DNA from: G963675935 sp963823895
Lineage (GTDB): Bacteria > Planctomycetota > Planctomycetia > Pirellulales > Thermoguttaceae
Length of the DNA: 64,000 nt
Direction: 5' to 3'
Assembly: GCA_963823895.1 (NCBI GenBank)
Contig: CAWGNG010000020.1
Span: forward strand, 434,001 to 498,000
The notes under the pieces are model-generated. The model was not told the origin of the DNA and ran no database searches. It was given only the letters and a program-made list of their open reading frames with translations. The position numbers and the translations under genes were made by a program. Shown piece after piece: positions 33,348 through 42,630 of this stretch (its first letter is position 1; each line of letters opens with the position of its first letter).

Positions 33348-35264
33348 CGTCGCATACTCGGCGACGCGACGCCGCCAAGACTCGCTGGGGTGAGGCTGAG
33401 ACTCTGGCGGCAGAAGCACGACAAGCCGCTTCGAACCCAAAAGCCGGCCCGGTTGCAGGCTGTAGAAGCGGTCGAGATACGTCGTCGTCCGATAGCAGGC
33501 GGCCAGCAGCGATTCCAGCGTTTCCGCGGTGAGCCGCTCGGGATCGCCGTTCGGTTCCAAGACGACTTGCAGCGTCGTGTGCGGATTGTCGGCCAACAGG
33601 CGTTCGATCTGTGCGACCGCGTTTTGTCGTTGCCGGTGAAAATCGCTGGAACGCAGCCAAAGCGTCAATGCAAGCGGCGGAGAATAGCCGGGGGGCAACG
33701 CCCCACGGTGCTTTTCCATTGTAGGAGGCGACTCCTGTCGCCGACTTTTGGTCGTTTCACTGTGCGGTCGGCGTCTGGAGACGCCTCCTACAACGAAACC
33801 AAAGCCCGAGTCCACCGCATTCAAGTCGATCCGCCAAACGCTCTGCGGATCGAGCCCATCGAGCCGCGGCGGCGGCGGGGCATCGAACTCGACCCCAAAC
33901 GCCTCCTGGGCCTCCTCCATCAAGCGGTAGATGTCTTGCATGTCGAGCGTCGGCGTTTGCAACACGTAGTACGGCGGCCAGGGCTGATACCGCAGCCCCA
34001 ACTGCTCGGCCTCGCGGCGGAAGGCGGTGCCGGGCAGAATCGAGAGGTTGAACACCTGCGTCTCCGTGTATGCCCCGGTGCGGAGCAGAAAGTCGATGCC
34101 ACGCCGCACCGAATCGACCGTATCGCCCGGCAAGCCGAGGATCAGATCGACGCGGGCCTTGATCCCTTCGGCCATAATCGCCTTGACGCCCCGCTCGAAC
34201 GCCGGCAAGTCGGTCGCTCGGCCCATCAGTTCCCACGCCCGCGGCTCGACCGATTGCAGCCCGACCTCGACCTCGTGGAAGTTGGCCGCGCGGAGCAGCC
34301 GGGCCTGTTGGGCGTCGATCCCCTCGGCCCGCAACTCGCCGGAAAACGCCAGCCGCCCCGCCGTGTTGCCGCGACGGAGCAGCCGCAGAAAATCGGCGAA
34401 ATCGGGCCGCTGGTTGAGCGTCGGATCGAGTAGCACGACCTCCTTCGCACCGTGCTCGGCGGCATAGTTCAGATTGGCCACGACCTGCTCGGCCGAGAGG
34501 AAGCGAAGCCCCCGGTGGCTCTTGGGATAGTAGCAGTACTTGCAGCGGAAGCGGCAGCCGCGGGCCGTCTCCAGCAACATTCGCCCCCCATCGCCCAGAT
34601 CGAGAATGCCCTCGCTGTAAGGCGAGGAGATTGCATCGAGATCGATTGCAATCCCCTCTCCATCCGGGAGAGGGCTAGGGTGAGGGTCTTTCGCAAAAAC
34701 ATTGGGAACAGTGGGGCAGACATTCCTGTCTGCCTTCGTTGGTGCGGTAGTTGTACTGCCGCACCCGCCGGGGGATGGCAGTGCAACTGCCACCCCAACG
34801 TCATGTGCAACTGCCATCCCGACGTTATGCTCGGCAAACGCCGCCAGCAACTCGGCAAACGCCCGTTCCCCCTCGCCCACGACGGCGTAATCAACGGCCG
34901 GATTCTGAAGCACCGAAGTGTTGTCGGCGGTAATCTCCGGCCCGCCCACCAGCACGATCAACTCCGGCCGCCGCTGCTTCAATCGCTGGGCGATCCAGAG
35001 CGTTCGCTCCACATTCCAGACGTAGCAGGTAAAGCCGACCATCCAAGGTTGCCGCGCCAGGATCGCAGCGATCAAGCCCTGATCGCCCAAGCTGTTCGCC
35101 AATGCGGCAGGGAGCAACTCGATCGAGAAGGATTTCTCCAGCCCTTGCCGCCGGGCGAAGAGTTTCAGGTAGGACGCCGCCAGCGGCACGTTGCCCTCGA
35201 TCGGTCCCGGGGCCGACGGCGGAATCGGCAACTGCACCAACAACACCAGGCGAGAGGGATTCAT
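33321..35264 (-). CDS. B12-binding radical SAM protein with embedded repeats
   Basis: 647 aa. An N-terminal cobalamin-binding-like domain (about 1-150, LVGGPEITADNTSVL), then a radical SAM core with the cluster motif CRFRCKYCYYPKS (CX3CX2C) near residue 235 and GLPGDTVDSVRRGI later, and a C-terminal helical domain. It uses SAM cleavage for an unknown modification. Two segments do not belong to the fold: residues of about 147-200, coded by 34654-34822 (four different repeat families), and about 490-515, coded by 33720-33792 (family 3). Both keep the frame. Ends overlap the convergent GNAT gene by 27 bp. Confidence 0.85.
   Translation of the reverse strand: MNPSRLVLLVQLPIPPSAPGPIEGNVPLAASYLKLFARRQGLEKSFSIELLPAALANSLGDQGLIAAILARQPWMVGFTCYVWNVERTLWIAQRLKQRRPELIVLVGGPEITADNTSVLQNPAVDYAVVGEGERAFAELLAAFAEHNVGMAVAHDVGVAVALPSPGGCGSTTTAPTKADRNVCPTVPNVFAKDPHPSPLPDGEGIAIDLDAISSPYSEGILDLGDGGRMLLETARGCRFRCKYCYYPKSHRGLRFLSAEQVVANLNYAAEHGAKEVVLLDPTLNQRPDFADFLRLLRRGNTAGRLAFSGELRAEGIDAQQARLLRAANFHEVEVGLQSVEPRAWELMGRATDLPAFERGVKAIMAEGIKARVDLILGLPGDTVDSVRRGIDFLLRTGAYTETQVFNLSILPGTAFRREAEQLGLRYQPWPPYYVLQTPTLDMQDIYRLMEEAQEAFGVEFDAPPPPRLDGLDPQSVWRIDLNAVDSGFGFVVGGVSRRRPHSETTKSRRQESPPTMEKHRGALPPGYSPPLALTLWLRSSDFHRQRQNAVAQIERLLADNPHTTLQVVLEPNGDPERLTAETLESLLAACYRTTTYLDRFYSLQPGRLLGSKRLVVLLPPESQPHPSESWRRRVAEYATLLSDDEVR
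33720..33792. repeat. Palindromic repeat family 3, in frame in the radical SAM gene
   Basis: TGTAGGAGGCGACTCCTGTC at the left, GAGACGCCTCCTACA at the right; read through as GGVSRRRPHSETTKSRRQES. Confidence 0.9.
34654..34822. repeat. Cluster of four repeat types inside the radical SAM gene
   Basis: In order: CCTCTCCATCCGGGAGAGGG (34654-34690), a family-1 half unit GTGGGGCAGACATTCC (34711-34735), a family-2 variant GTGCGGTAGTTGTACTGCC (34742-34764), and two more family-2 units (34774-34822). All are translated in frame. Confidence 0.85.
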
Positions 35265-35323
35265 GGATAGAGCATATCATCCCCCCGCCGGGCCGCCACC
35301 CCCTTCGTCTCGGCGGCGTTAGC

Positions 35324-35399
35324 GGAAAAGGGGACAGGCACCTTTTGTGCGAAGCACCCGAAGGGCCGTTCCGGCAAAAGGTGCCTGTCCCCTTTTCCC
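35324..35399. repeat. Inverted repeat AAAAGGGGACAGGCACC type
   Basis: Arms GGAAAAGGGGACAGGCACC and the complement, ending at 35399, around a loop of about 28 bases. It lies directly upstream of the def promoter region. Confidence 0.85.
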
Positions 35400-35408
35400 G
35401 AAACGGAC

Positions 35409-35414
35409 TATAAT
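35409..35414 (+). promoter_or_regulatory. Possible -10 box for def
   Basis: A perfect TATAAT, 36 bases before the def start. The -35 region would fall in the arm of the palindromic repeat and matches TTGACA poorly. Confidence 0.3.
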
Positions 35415-35449
35415 CAAGTAGTCTCCGCGTGGACGAATGGAGCCCAATT

Positions 35450-36031
35450 GTGCTGCGAATCTTGAAGTATCCTCACCCGGCTCTGCGTCACAAGTGTAAG
35501 CTATTGCGCCGCTTCGATAATGACCTGAAGAACGTCGTTCGGGAGATGTTCGACCTGATGTACGAGCAGAAAGGCGTCGGTCTGGCTGCGAGCCAGGTCG
35601 GGCTGCCTTACCGCTTCTTCATCATCAATCTCGAAGGCGATCCGGCGAAGGCCCCCGAGCACGTCTTTATCAACCCGGTGATCAGCCGGCGGAGCGGGAC
35701 GGTGGAGAAAGAAGAGGGCTGCCTGAGCTTCCCGGAAATCTACGCCCCGGTGAAGCGGTCGGAGAAGCTGGTCCTCTCCGCTTTCGATCTCAAGGGCGAA
35801 GAGATCAATTACGATCTGGATGGGTTCTTTGCCCGCGCGGTCCAACACGAGAACGACCATCTCGATGGCGTGCTGTTCACCGACCGTCTTTCCCCCAGCG
35901 GCTTGCTGTCGGTCAAGCAGGCCCTCCTGGATCTTGAGTTGGAGTTCCAGGGCGATCGGGACCGAGGCATCATCCCACCCGATCAACAGATCGCCGTCCG
36001 GCTGGCCGAGCTCGAGCAGCTTCGCACTTAG
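35450..36031 (+). CDS. def: Peptide deformylase
   Basis: 193 aa from a GTG at 35450 with GGAG 7 bases upstream; a GTG at 35429 would add 7 residues. All three family motifs are present: GVGLAASQVG, EEGCLSFPE and QHENDHLDG, giving the Cys and two His metal ligands and the catalytic Glu. It removes the formyl group from nascent proteins. The partner gene fmt is 2.4 kb downstream, separated by an IS and a PEP-CTERM gene. Confidence 0.95.
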   Translation: MLRILKYPHPALRHKCKLLRRFDNDLKNVVREMFDLMYEQKGVGLAASQVGLPYRFFIINLEGDPAKAPEHVFINPVISRRSGTVEKEEGCLSFPEIYAPVKRSEKLVLSAFDLKGEEINYDLDGFFARAVQHENDHLDGVLFTDRLSPSGLLSVKQALLDLELEFQGDRDRGIIPPDQQIAVRLAELEQLRT

Positions 36032-36280
36032 GAAGTTGCCATCCTGGCATATACGTCTCTTGGGGGAAAAGGGCGCGGAAGTTCTGAGTAGTCTTCGCGG
36101 CGGGCGATTGTGGCCGCTAAGCGCAACAGCTTCTGAACAAAGAGGTTACGCCGCTTGGTCCTTTCTGTGCAGGGTATTCCTCCTTGCTGGAGTAAAGTTT
36201 TCGCAACTTTAACGTTGACTCCGAAAAGAGACTTAGGATAAGATGCAGGAAGCTTGAGGGCGGGAAGGGATTCCGCTCTA

Positions 36281-37508
36281 GTGCCTCAACCGATCTGACT
36301 TGACAGGTTTTGGTGGAGATGGTATTTCGCTTTCCGGGGCAACAACCTGTCAGGAGAGCGAACATGGGCAAGGAAGCCAAGTACGTGGTTCGGCTATCGA
36401 ACGAGGAACGAGGTCAATTGGAGGATCTTGTGGCGCGAGGACGGGTGGCGAAGGCGACTCGTCAGCGGGCACAGGTGTTGCTACGTGCCGATCAGGGGCA
36501 GGGAGGTTCCTGCGCCGTGGACGAAGCGATTGCGGATTTGGTGGGCGTCAGCTTATCGACGGTCCACCGAGTTCGGCAACAGTTCGTCGAAGAAGGTTGG
36601 GAGGCATCGTTGTACCGTAAGCCGGCCACAAATCGACAATATCGCAAACTGGACGGTGTGCAAGAGGCCCACTTGGTGGCTTTGGCCTGTTCGTCACCGC
36701 CAACGGGCCGGGTGTGTTGGACGATGCAACTGCTGGCCGACAAATTGGTGGAATTGGAGATCGTCGAATCGATTGGCGCGAGGCCGTTCGCACCACGCTG
36801 AAAAAAACGTTCTTCAGCCCTGCGCAAAGAGCAATGGGTATTGCCGCCGGAGCAAAACGCCGATTTTGTCTGCGCGATGGAAGACGTGCTTGAAGTCTAC
36901 CAACGGCCCTACGATCCGCAGCGACCGGTCGTGTGTTTTGACGAGCAAAGCAGGCAATTGACCAAAGAAACACGTCGGGCGATTCCCGCCGCGCCTGGGC
37001 GTCCGGCGCGGGTGGATTACGAATATGAGCGTAACGGAACGGCCAATCTGTTTATGATCTTTGAGCCGCTGGCGGGCAAGCGTCGCGTGAAGGTGACCGA
37101 CCGACGTACCGCGTTGGATTTCGCCGAGGTGATTCGGGAGTTGGTGGACAGCTATCCGATGGCGGAGAAAATCGTGTTGGTGATGGACAACTTGAACACG
37201 CACAAGATGGCTTCGCTCTACGAGGCGTTTGCCCCCGACGAGGCTCGCCGACTGATCGAACGGCTGGAGGTTCACTACACGCCGAAACACGGCAGTTGGC
37301 TGGACATGGCCGAGACGGAGTTAAGCGTGATGACCAAACAGTGCCTTCGGCGGCGGATTCCCGATAAACCCACACTGGTCCGCGAGGTTGCCGCTTGGGA
37401 ATCCACACGAAACACCGCTCGATGCCGCATCGACTGGCGTTTCACTACAGCCAACGCCCGAATCAAACTCAAACGCCTCTACCCGTCAATTCAGGTCGGT
37501 TGAGGCAC
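36281..37508 (+). mobile_element. IS630-family element, type B, copy 1 (1228 bp)
   Basis: Ends GTGCCTCAACCG and CGGTTGAGGCAC, flanked by TA on both sides (36279-36280 and 37509-37510), the expected IS630 duplication. The other copy is at 41399-42628, inverted, and two bases longer: this copy lacks one G in each of two G runs. Confidence 0.95.
36364..37503 (+). CDS. IS630-type transposase B, copy 1 (disrupted by base losses)
   Basis: N-terminal helix-turn-helix part (MGKEAKYVVRLSNEERGQL, ADLVGVSLSTVHRVRQQF), then the DDE domain with VCFDEQSRQL, VLVMDNLNTHK and WLDMAETELS. Compared with copy 2, GGG is GG near 36775 and GG is G near 36823, so the frame breaks before the A7 slippery stretch and stops early. 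The catalytic part remains open from 36841. Loss of bases only in G runs suggests either recent decay or sequencing error. Confidence 0.8.
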
Positions 37509-37541
37509 TAGGAACAGAACGGAAGAGCAGGAGGAGAGGCA

Positions 37542-38258
37542 ATGGCTCAGCGCGCCTATGTATTTCTTGCAGCCATCTTTCTGCTTTCGGCTGCCACTGT
37601 CCGGGCCGACCTGATCATCGATCAGTTCAATACCCCGGATGACCAATCGCTCAAGGTGACGTCCAAACCATCACAAACGGTCGATACCAACGTGACCCAG
37701 GCCAGTTCGGCCATCGGCGGCTGGCGCGACATCTCGCTGCACGAAGTCGCAGGCCAACCGATGTACGTCGATGTGTTTTCCGACCCCGGCAGCGGGCTGT
37801 ATTTCAGCCAGGGGACGGGACAGGCGTACACGATTGTGACCTGGGCGGGCGCAGACACCTCCAATGGACCACTATATGACCTCAACGCCAATTTGACAAT
37901 TGGGGGGGACAATAGCTTTCTGCTGAATGTTATCGGACTGACCGGCACCGGCATCGACGTCACCATGACCGTCTACAGCAACGGCGGCGCCAATTCCTCG
38001 ACCATGACAACCCCCTTTCCGGTCACGAACACCGGCGAGATTCCGCTGCTTTTCAGCGGTCTCAGCGGCAACGCCGACCTCACGGATGTCAACGCCATCG
38101 TCATGGAATTGAGTGGTGTGGGACATGCCGGATCGGATATCGCGATCAGTTCACTCACGACTACCACGACTACCTCGCCCGAACCCTCAACGCTTGTCTT
38201 AGCCGCGATGGGGGTTGTCGCATTGCTCGGCGTGGGCCGGAAATGGAGAAAGGCTTAG
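37542..38258 (+). CDS. PEP-CTERM protein, short
   Basis: 238 aa, ATG preceded by AGGAGGAGAGG. Signal peptide to about residue 22 (SAATVRAD), a beta-rich middle without known domain, Thr-rich linker, then the sorting signal SPEPSTLVLAAMG and a basic end (RKWRK). Surface or matrix protein of unknown function. The type-B IS ends 32 bp before the start codon, so the native promoter has probably been cut off. A good terminator follows. Confidence 0.8.
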   Translation: MAQRAYVFLAAIFLLSAATVRADLIIDQFNTPDDQSLKVTSKPSQTVDTNVTQASSAIGGWRDISLHEVAGQPMYVDVFSDPGSGLYFSQGTGQAYTIVTWAGADTSNGPLYDLNANLTIGGDNSFLLNVIGLTGTGIDVTMTVYSNGGANSSTMTTPFPVTNTGEIPLLFSGLSGNADLTDVNAIVMELSGVGHAGSDIAISSLTTTTTTSPEPSTLVLAAMGVVALLGVGRKWRKA

Positions 38259-38291
38259 ACTTCGAGTTCTCATCTTGTCATCCACCAATCA

Positions 38292-38330
38292 CCGGAGCCT
38301 GGGCACTCGCCCAGGCTCCGGTCGCTTTTT
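38292..38330 (+). terminator. Rho-independent terminator
   Basis: CCGGAGCCTGGGC pairs with GCCCAGGCTCCGG around ACTC; TTTTT follows shortly. Confidence 0.9.
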
Positions 38331-38400
38331 GGTGCATGTCGTCTGCCGCGGGCCCCGCGGCGCCTTCCCAAAACCGGCGTTTTCTTCTACACTCGTGCCC

Positions 38401-39411
38401 ATGCAACTGATCATGATGGGCACCGGTCCGTTTGCCGTACCGTTGTTTCGCGCGCTCTATGAAACCCGCCACCGCGTGACAGCCCTGGTCACCGCGCCGC
38501 TGCGCAGCCATCGCGGCCAACCAGTCGCGCCGATCAGCTCCATCCGTGACGTCGCCCAAGAGCACGGCACGCCGATCGTTGAGCCCGAGGACGTAAACAC
38601 GCCGGAAGCGCAGTCGCGGCTCGCCGAGTACCACGCCGATCTGCTGGTGGTCTGCGACTACGGACAAATCCTCTCGCCGCCCACGCTGGCGACGACCCGC
38701 CGCGGCGGCGTCAATCTGCACGCCTCGCTGCTGCCGAAGTATCGCGGCGCCGCGCCGATCAATTGGGCGATCTACAACGGCGAGAGCGAAACCGGCGTAA
38801 CCGTGCTCGAAATCACGCCGCGGATCGACGCCGGCGGCTGTCTGGCGCAGACCCGAGTGGCCATCGGCCCCGAGGAAACGGCCGCCGAACTCGAAGTTCG
38901 CCTGGCCCAGATCGGCGCTCGGCTCACGTGTGAAACGATCGACCGGCTGGAATCGGGCGACATCCGCGCGATTCCGCAGGATGCTGCGCTGGTGACGAAA
39001 GCCCCGCGGCTGAAGAAGACCGACGGTGCGATCGACTGGTCGCGCCCGGCGCTGGCAATCAAGAACCAGATTCGCGCACTGGAGCCCTGGCCGAAGACCT
39101 ACACGTTCTGGCATCGCCCCGACGGCCCGCCAATCCGTCTGATTCTCGGCCCCGCAACCGTCGTCAATCCCCGTTTAGCAGCCGCCGGCACGGCGGCTCC
39201 CGGCGATTCCGTTGGGGTGGCAGTTGAACTGCCACCCCAACCCGGCAGAGTCTTAGAAGCCTCCGGCGATCGCCTAGTAATCGCCGCCGGTACAGATGCC
39301 GTTATGCCCGCCAGCGTTCAGCCCTCCGGCAAGCGTCCGATGCCCATCGCCGAATTCCTCCGCGGCTATCACGTGCGGCCGGGCGATCAATTGGGAGCGG
39401 AGAAGCTATGA
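38401..39411 (+). CDS. fmt: Methionyl-tRNA formyltransferase with an embedded palindrome
   Basis: 336 aa. Transferase domain with MGTGPFAVPLF, then NLHASLLPKYRGAAPINWAI (the SLLPKYRGAAPI signature, with catalytic Asn and His) and Asp in VTVLEITPRIDAG. The C-terminal tRNA-binding domain (about 210-336) contains GDSVGVAVELPPQPGRV, coded by the family-2 palindrome at 39211-39241, between strand segments that are normally linked by a short turn. It formylates initiator Met-tRNA and works with def upstream. Confidence 0.93.
   Translation: MQLIMMGTGPFAVPLFRALYETRHRVTALVTAPLRSHRGQPVAPISSIRDVAQEHGTPIVEPEDVNTPEAQSRLAEYHADLLVVCDYGQILSPPTLATTRRGGVNLHASLLPKYRGAAPINWAIYNGESETGVTVLEITPRIDAGGCLAQTRVAIGPEETAAELEVRLAQIGARLTCETIDRLESGDIRAIPQDAALVTKAPRLKKTDGAIDWSRPALAIKNQIRALEPWPKTYTFWHRPDGPPIRLILGPATVVNPRLAAAGTAAPGDSVGVAVELPPQPGRVLEASGDRLVIAAGTDAVMPASVQPSGKRPMPIAEFLRGYHVRPGDQLGAEKL
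39211..39241. repeat. Palindromic repeat family 2, in frame in fmt
   Basis: GTTGGGGTGGCAG / TTGAA / CTGCCACCCCAAC, a perfect 13-bp hairpin within the coding sequence. Confidence 0.9.
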
Positions 39412-39540
39412 GGGTGACAGTATTTGACGTAACGGTAGCGGCAGGATAGACTCATTCACACTAGGCTGAAGGGCAACCGCTGGAATTGCCTCCACCGCAG
39501 GCTATGACGCTGACGCGGCGGACGTTCTGCGTAAAACGTC

Positions 39541-39993
39541 ATGACTATCTTTGAGCTTCTCATCTTCGTGTTCTTTGTCGGTGGTGGTGCATTGGCAGCG
39601 CACAACATCGGTCAACTTGCTGCCCCTGCTCACGCCGCTTGGTTTACGGCAAGTGGTGCCATAGTCGGTCTGTTCTTGCCCTTCGGGTTCGGGTGGCTGG
39701 CCGAGAAGTTCGATGACAAGCCGCATTGCCGCTGTGGCGGGAAGCTGTACGAGGACTTCAACATTATTATTAGACAAAGAGCGGGGTATGAATTCATCGA
39801 TCAATGCAAGAAGTGTGGATGCTGCTACGTGATGCGAAAAGGGTTCCTCTGGTTCGAGATGTTGGAGGACGATTCCACGCGGTTGTTCCTCAAACGCGGC
39901 TTCCTCGGCAAGTGGAGGCAGGCGACGGAGGAAGAGATCGCCAACAGAAGATACAAACGGGCCGTCGCGCCGCGAAGGGCTCGTGTCGGCTGA
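39541..39993 (+). CDS. Membrane protein with zinc-ribbon-like cysteines, unknown
   Basis: 150 aa; two hydrophobic segments at the start (LLIFVFFVGGGALAA and ASGAIVGLFLPFGFGWLA), then CRCGG and CKKCGCC that could bind zinc, and a basic tail. No clear ribosome-binding site before the ATG, which lowers certainty. No family recognised. Confidence 0.5.
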   Translation: MTIFELLIFVFFVGGGALAAHNIGQLAAPAHAAWFTASGAIVGLFLPFGFGWLAEKFDDKPHCRCGGKLYEDFNIIIRQRAGYEFIDQCKKCGCCYVMRKGFLWFEMLEDDSTRLFLKRGFLGKWRQATEEEIANRRYKRAVAPRRARVG

Positions 39994-40015
39994 GGGATCG
40001 CCTGCAACCCACCTC

Positions 40016-41389
40016 TTACTTAAGCAAGTGCCGGTTGGCGATGCTGATGCCGCTGATTATCGCTCCGACGATGCCGACCAGACCCTGATCGTTGCCGCAA
40101 ATGAAGAGATTCCGCAGGTGCGTGGTGCCGTCGCGGCTCTTGCGGGTCGAACCGTAAATCGCCCCGTCGGCGTGGCCGGTGAAACGCTGAATCGTCAGCG
40201 GCGTGAACATGTCGGTCTCGACCACCGACGGACGAAAATCGGGGACGAAGCGGGCGGCCGACGTGGCAATGCGGTCGTACCAATCGAGCTTGGCCGCGCG
40301 GTAGGCCTCCGCGTCGAGCGACTTCCAGCAGTCGTAGTTGGCCAGCGCCGAAATCCGCATTACCCCTTCGCCCAGCGGCTCGGAATAGGCGAAATTGTTG
40401 GGCGAGCAGATCGTGCCGCTGCGGAGATCGACCAGGTCGTCGGGCTTTTCGTAATGAAACCTCTCCGAATCGTTGTAGAAGACGATCGTCTTGTCGCAGC
40501 CCAGCGACTTCGGCTGGCGGTCGAGAATCGAGATCGACTCGACGAACGACATCCGGCCGGCCAGGGCGGCGTCGTCCGCGTGGCCGTCGTCGCACATCCG
40601 CATCGTTTCGGTCCAGCCCGCCGAAGAGAGGACGTTGCGGGTTTCCAGTTCGGAGCCGTCTTCCAGCACGACTTTTTCGACCGCCCCGTTTTTGACGGCG
40701 ATTCGCCGCACCGCCGCCCGCAGCCGCAACTCGCCGCCGTGCTCCTGGAAGCGGCGCAGCAGCATTTTGAGGATCGCCTGGATTCCGGCCAGCGGCCGCG
40801 CCAGCCCTTCGAGGAAAATCGCGCGGAAGAGGATGCTGAACTGGTCGAAATCGATGTCGTGCTCTTGCGAGCCGCCGTAGAAAAGGATCGGGCAAAAGAT
40901 CATCTCGATCAGCAGCGGATCGTCGATCATGTCGCCGACCACCTTGCGGGCCGAACGGCCGCCGCCCGCCCGGCCGAATTGGTCGTAGCCGATCAGTTCG
41001 GTCGCCAGGCGGCGGAAGTTGTTGATTTGCCGCGGGAAATGCCGGCGGATTTCGCCTTCCAGCAGTTCGATCTCATTGGAGAACCGCAGCGTCACGCCGG
41101 GGAACATGATGGCCGAGCCGAGTTGCGGCGACAGCGCCCATTCTTCCCAGGCGAAGCGCAGTTGGCGGAGCAGTTGCGCAAACGGTCCGCTGCGCGTTCC
41201 CTTCGGCACGAAATTGGTGATCGCGTGCAGCCCGACGTCAAAGATCCGCCCGCGCTGCCGGTAGTACGAGTTCAGCCCGCCGATGGCCGTGTGGCGTTCG
41301 AGCAGGCAGACCCGCTGGCCGAAGTGGGCCAAGCGAATCCCCGCCGCCAACCCCGACATCCCAGCGCCGATGATGATGGTGTCGTACAT
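40016..41389 (-). CDS. CrtI-like FAD-dependent oxidoreductase (phytoene desaturase/isomerase type)
   Basis: 457 aa. Dinucleotide-binding motif IIGAGMSGLAAGIRLA at the N-terminus, GGLNSYYRQRG after it, and the C-terminal FAD motif LFICGNDQGLVGIVGAIISG. Best placed in the phytoene-desaturase/CrtISO superfamily, which saturates, desaturates or isomerises polyenes. It lies behind an ACP and a ketosynthase gene on the same strand; before the type-B IS landed, the gap to the ACP was about 75 bp. The IS end is now only 9 bp from the ATG, so the native ribosome-binding site is lost and expression may depend on the IS. Confidence 0.8.
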   Translation of the reverse strand: MYDTIIIGAGMSGLAAGIRLAHFGQRVCLLERHTAIGGLNSYYRQRGRIFDVGLHAITNFVPKGTRSGPFAQLLRQLRFAWEEWALSPQLGSAIMFPGVTLRFSNEIELLEGEIRRHFPRQINNFRRLATELIGYDQFGRAGGGRSARKVVGDMIDDPLLIEMIFCPILFYGGSQEHDIDFDQFSILFRAIFLEGLARPLAGIQAILKMLLRRFQEHGGELRLRAAVRRIAVKNGAVEKVVLEDGSELETRNVLSSAGWTETMRMCDDGHADDAALAGRMSFVESISILDRQPKSLGCDKTIVFYNDSERFHYEKPDDLVDLRSGTICSPNNFAYSEPLGEGVMRISALANYDCWKSLDAEAYRAAKLDWYDRIATSAARFVPDFRPSVVETDMFTPLTIQRFTGHADGAIYGSTRKSRDGTTHLRNLFICGNDQGLVGIVGAIISGISIANRHLLK

Positions 41390-41398
41390 GAGGGGCTA

Positions 41399-42628
41399 GT
41401 GCCTCAACCGACCTGAATTGACGGGTAGAGGCGTTTGAGTTTGATTCGGGCGTTGGCTGTAGTGAAACGCCAGTCGATGCGGCATCGAGCGGTGTTTCGT
41501 GTGGATTCCCAAGCGGCAACCTCGCGGACCAGTGTGGGTTTATCGGGAATCCGCCGCCGAAGGCACTGTTTGGTCATCACGCTTAACTCCGTCTCGGCCA
41601 TGTCCAGCCAACTGCCGTGTTTCGGCGTGTAGTGAACCTCCAGCCGTTCGATCAGTCGGCGAGCCTCGTCGGGGGCAAACGCCTCGTAGAGCGAAGCCAT
41701 CTTGTGCGTGTTCAAGTTGTCCATCACCAACACGATTTTCTCCGCCATCGGATAGCTGTCCACCAACTCCCGAATCACCTCGGCGAAATCCAACGCGGTA
41801 CGTCGGTCGGTCACCTTCACGCGACGCTTGCCCGCCAGCGGCTCAAAGATCATAAACAGATTGGCCGTTCCGTTACGCTCATATTCGTAATCCACCCGCG
41901 CCGGACGCCCAGGCGCGGCGGGAATCGCCCGACGTGTTTCTTTGGTCAATTGCCTGCTTTGCTCGTCAAAACACACGACCGGTCGCTGCGGATCGTAGGG
42001 CCGTTGGTAGACTTCAAGCACGTCTTCCATCGCGCAGACAAAATCGGCGTTTTGCTCCGGCGGCAATACCCATTGCTCTTTGCGCCAGGGCTGAAGAACG
42101 TTTTTTTCAGCGTGGTGCGAACGGCCTCGCGCCCAATCGATTCGACGATCTCCAATTCCACCAATTTGTCGGCCAGCAGTTGCATCGTCCAACACACCCG
42201 GCCCGTTGGCGGTGACGAACAGGCCAAAGCCACCAAGTGGGCCTCTTGCACACCGTCCAGTTTGCGATATTGTCGATTTGTGGCCGGCTTACGGTACAAC
42301 GATGCCTCCCAACCTTCTTCGACGAACTGTTGCCGAACTCGGTGGACCGTCGATAAGCTGACGCCCACCAAATCCGCAATCGCTTCGTCCACGGCGCAGG
42401 AACCTCCCTGCCCCTGATCGGCACGTAGCAACACCTGTGCCCGCTGACGAGTCGCCTTCGCCACCCGTCCTCGCGCCACAAGATCCTCCAATTGACCTCG
42501 TTCCTCGTTCGATAGCCGAACCACGTACTTGGCTTCCTTGCCCATGTTCGCTCTCCTGACAGGTTGTTGCCCCGGAAAGCGAAATACCATCTCCACCAAA
42601 ACCTGTCAAGTCAGATCGGTTGAGGCAC
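41399..42628 (-). mobile_element. IS630-family element, type B, copy 2 (1230 bp)
   Basis: Same ends as copy 1, TA on both sides (41397-41398, 42629-42630). The target was the CTAGGGGC box of a repeat: GAGGGGCTA on one side and TAGGGGCCGGGGAC on the other. Confidence 0.95.
41404..42545 (-). CDS. IS630-type transposase B, copy 2 (-1 frameshift at A7)
   Basis: ORF 1 starts at 42545 (MGKEAKYVV) with a helix-turn-helix region. At 42107-42101 the message reads A7 followed by C; a -1 slip there joins VRTTLKK to VLQPWRKEQWV and the DDE domain (FDEQ, MDNLNTH, DMAETE). The fusion is about 380 aa, normal for IS630. A7-C is a classic -1 slippery stretch, so this is probably programmed recoding. The stop codon lies inside the inverted repeat. 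Confidence 0.85.
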
Positions 42629-42630
42629 TA

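Noticed and set aside
39983..41416. 477-aa frame opposite the CrtI-like gene
   Set aside because: Composition is typical of an antisense shadow, and the minus strand has clear FAD-binding motifs.
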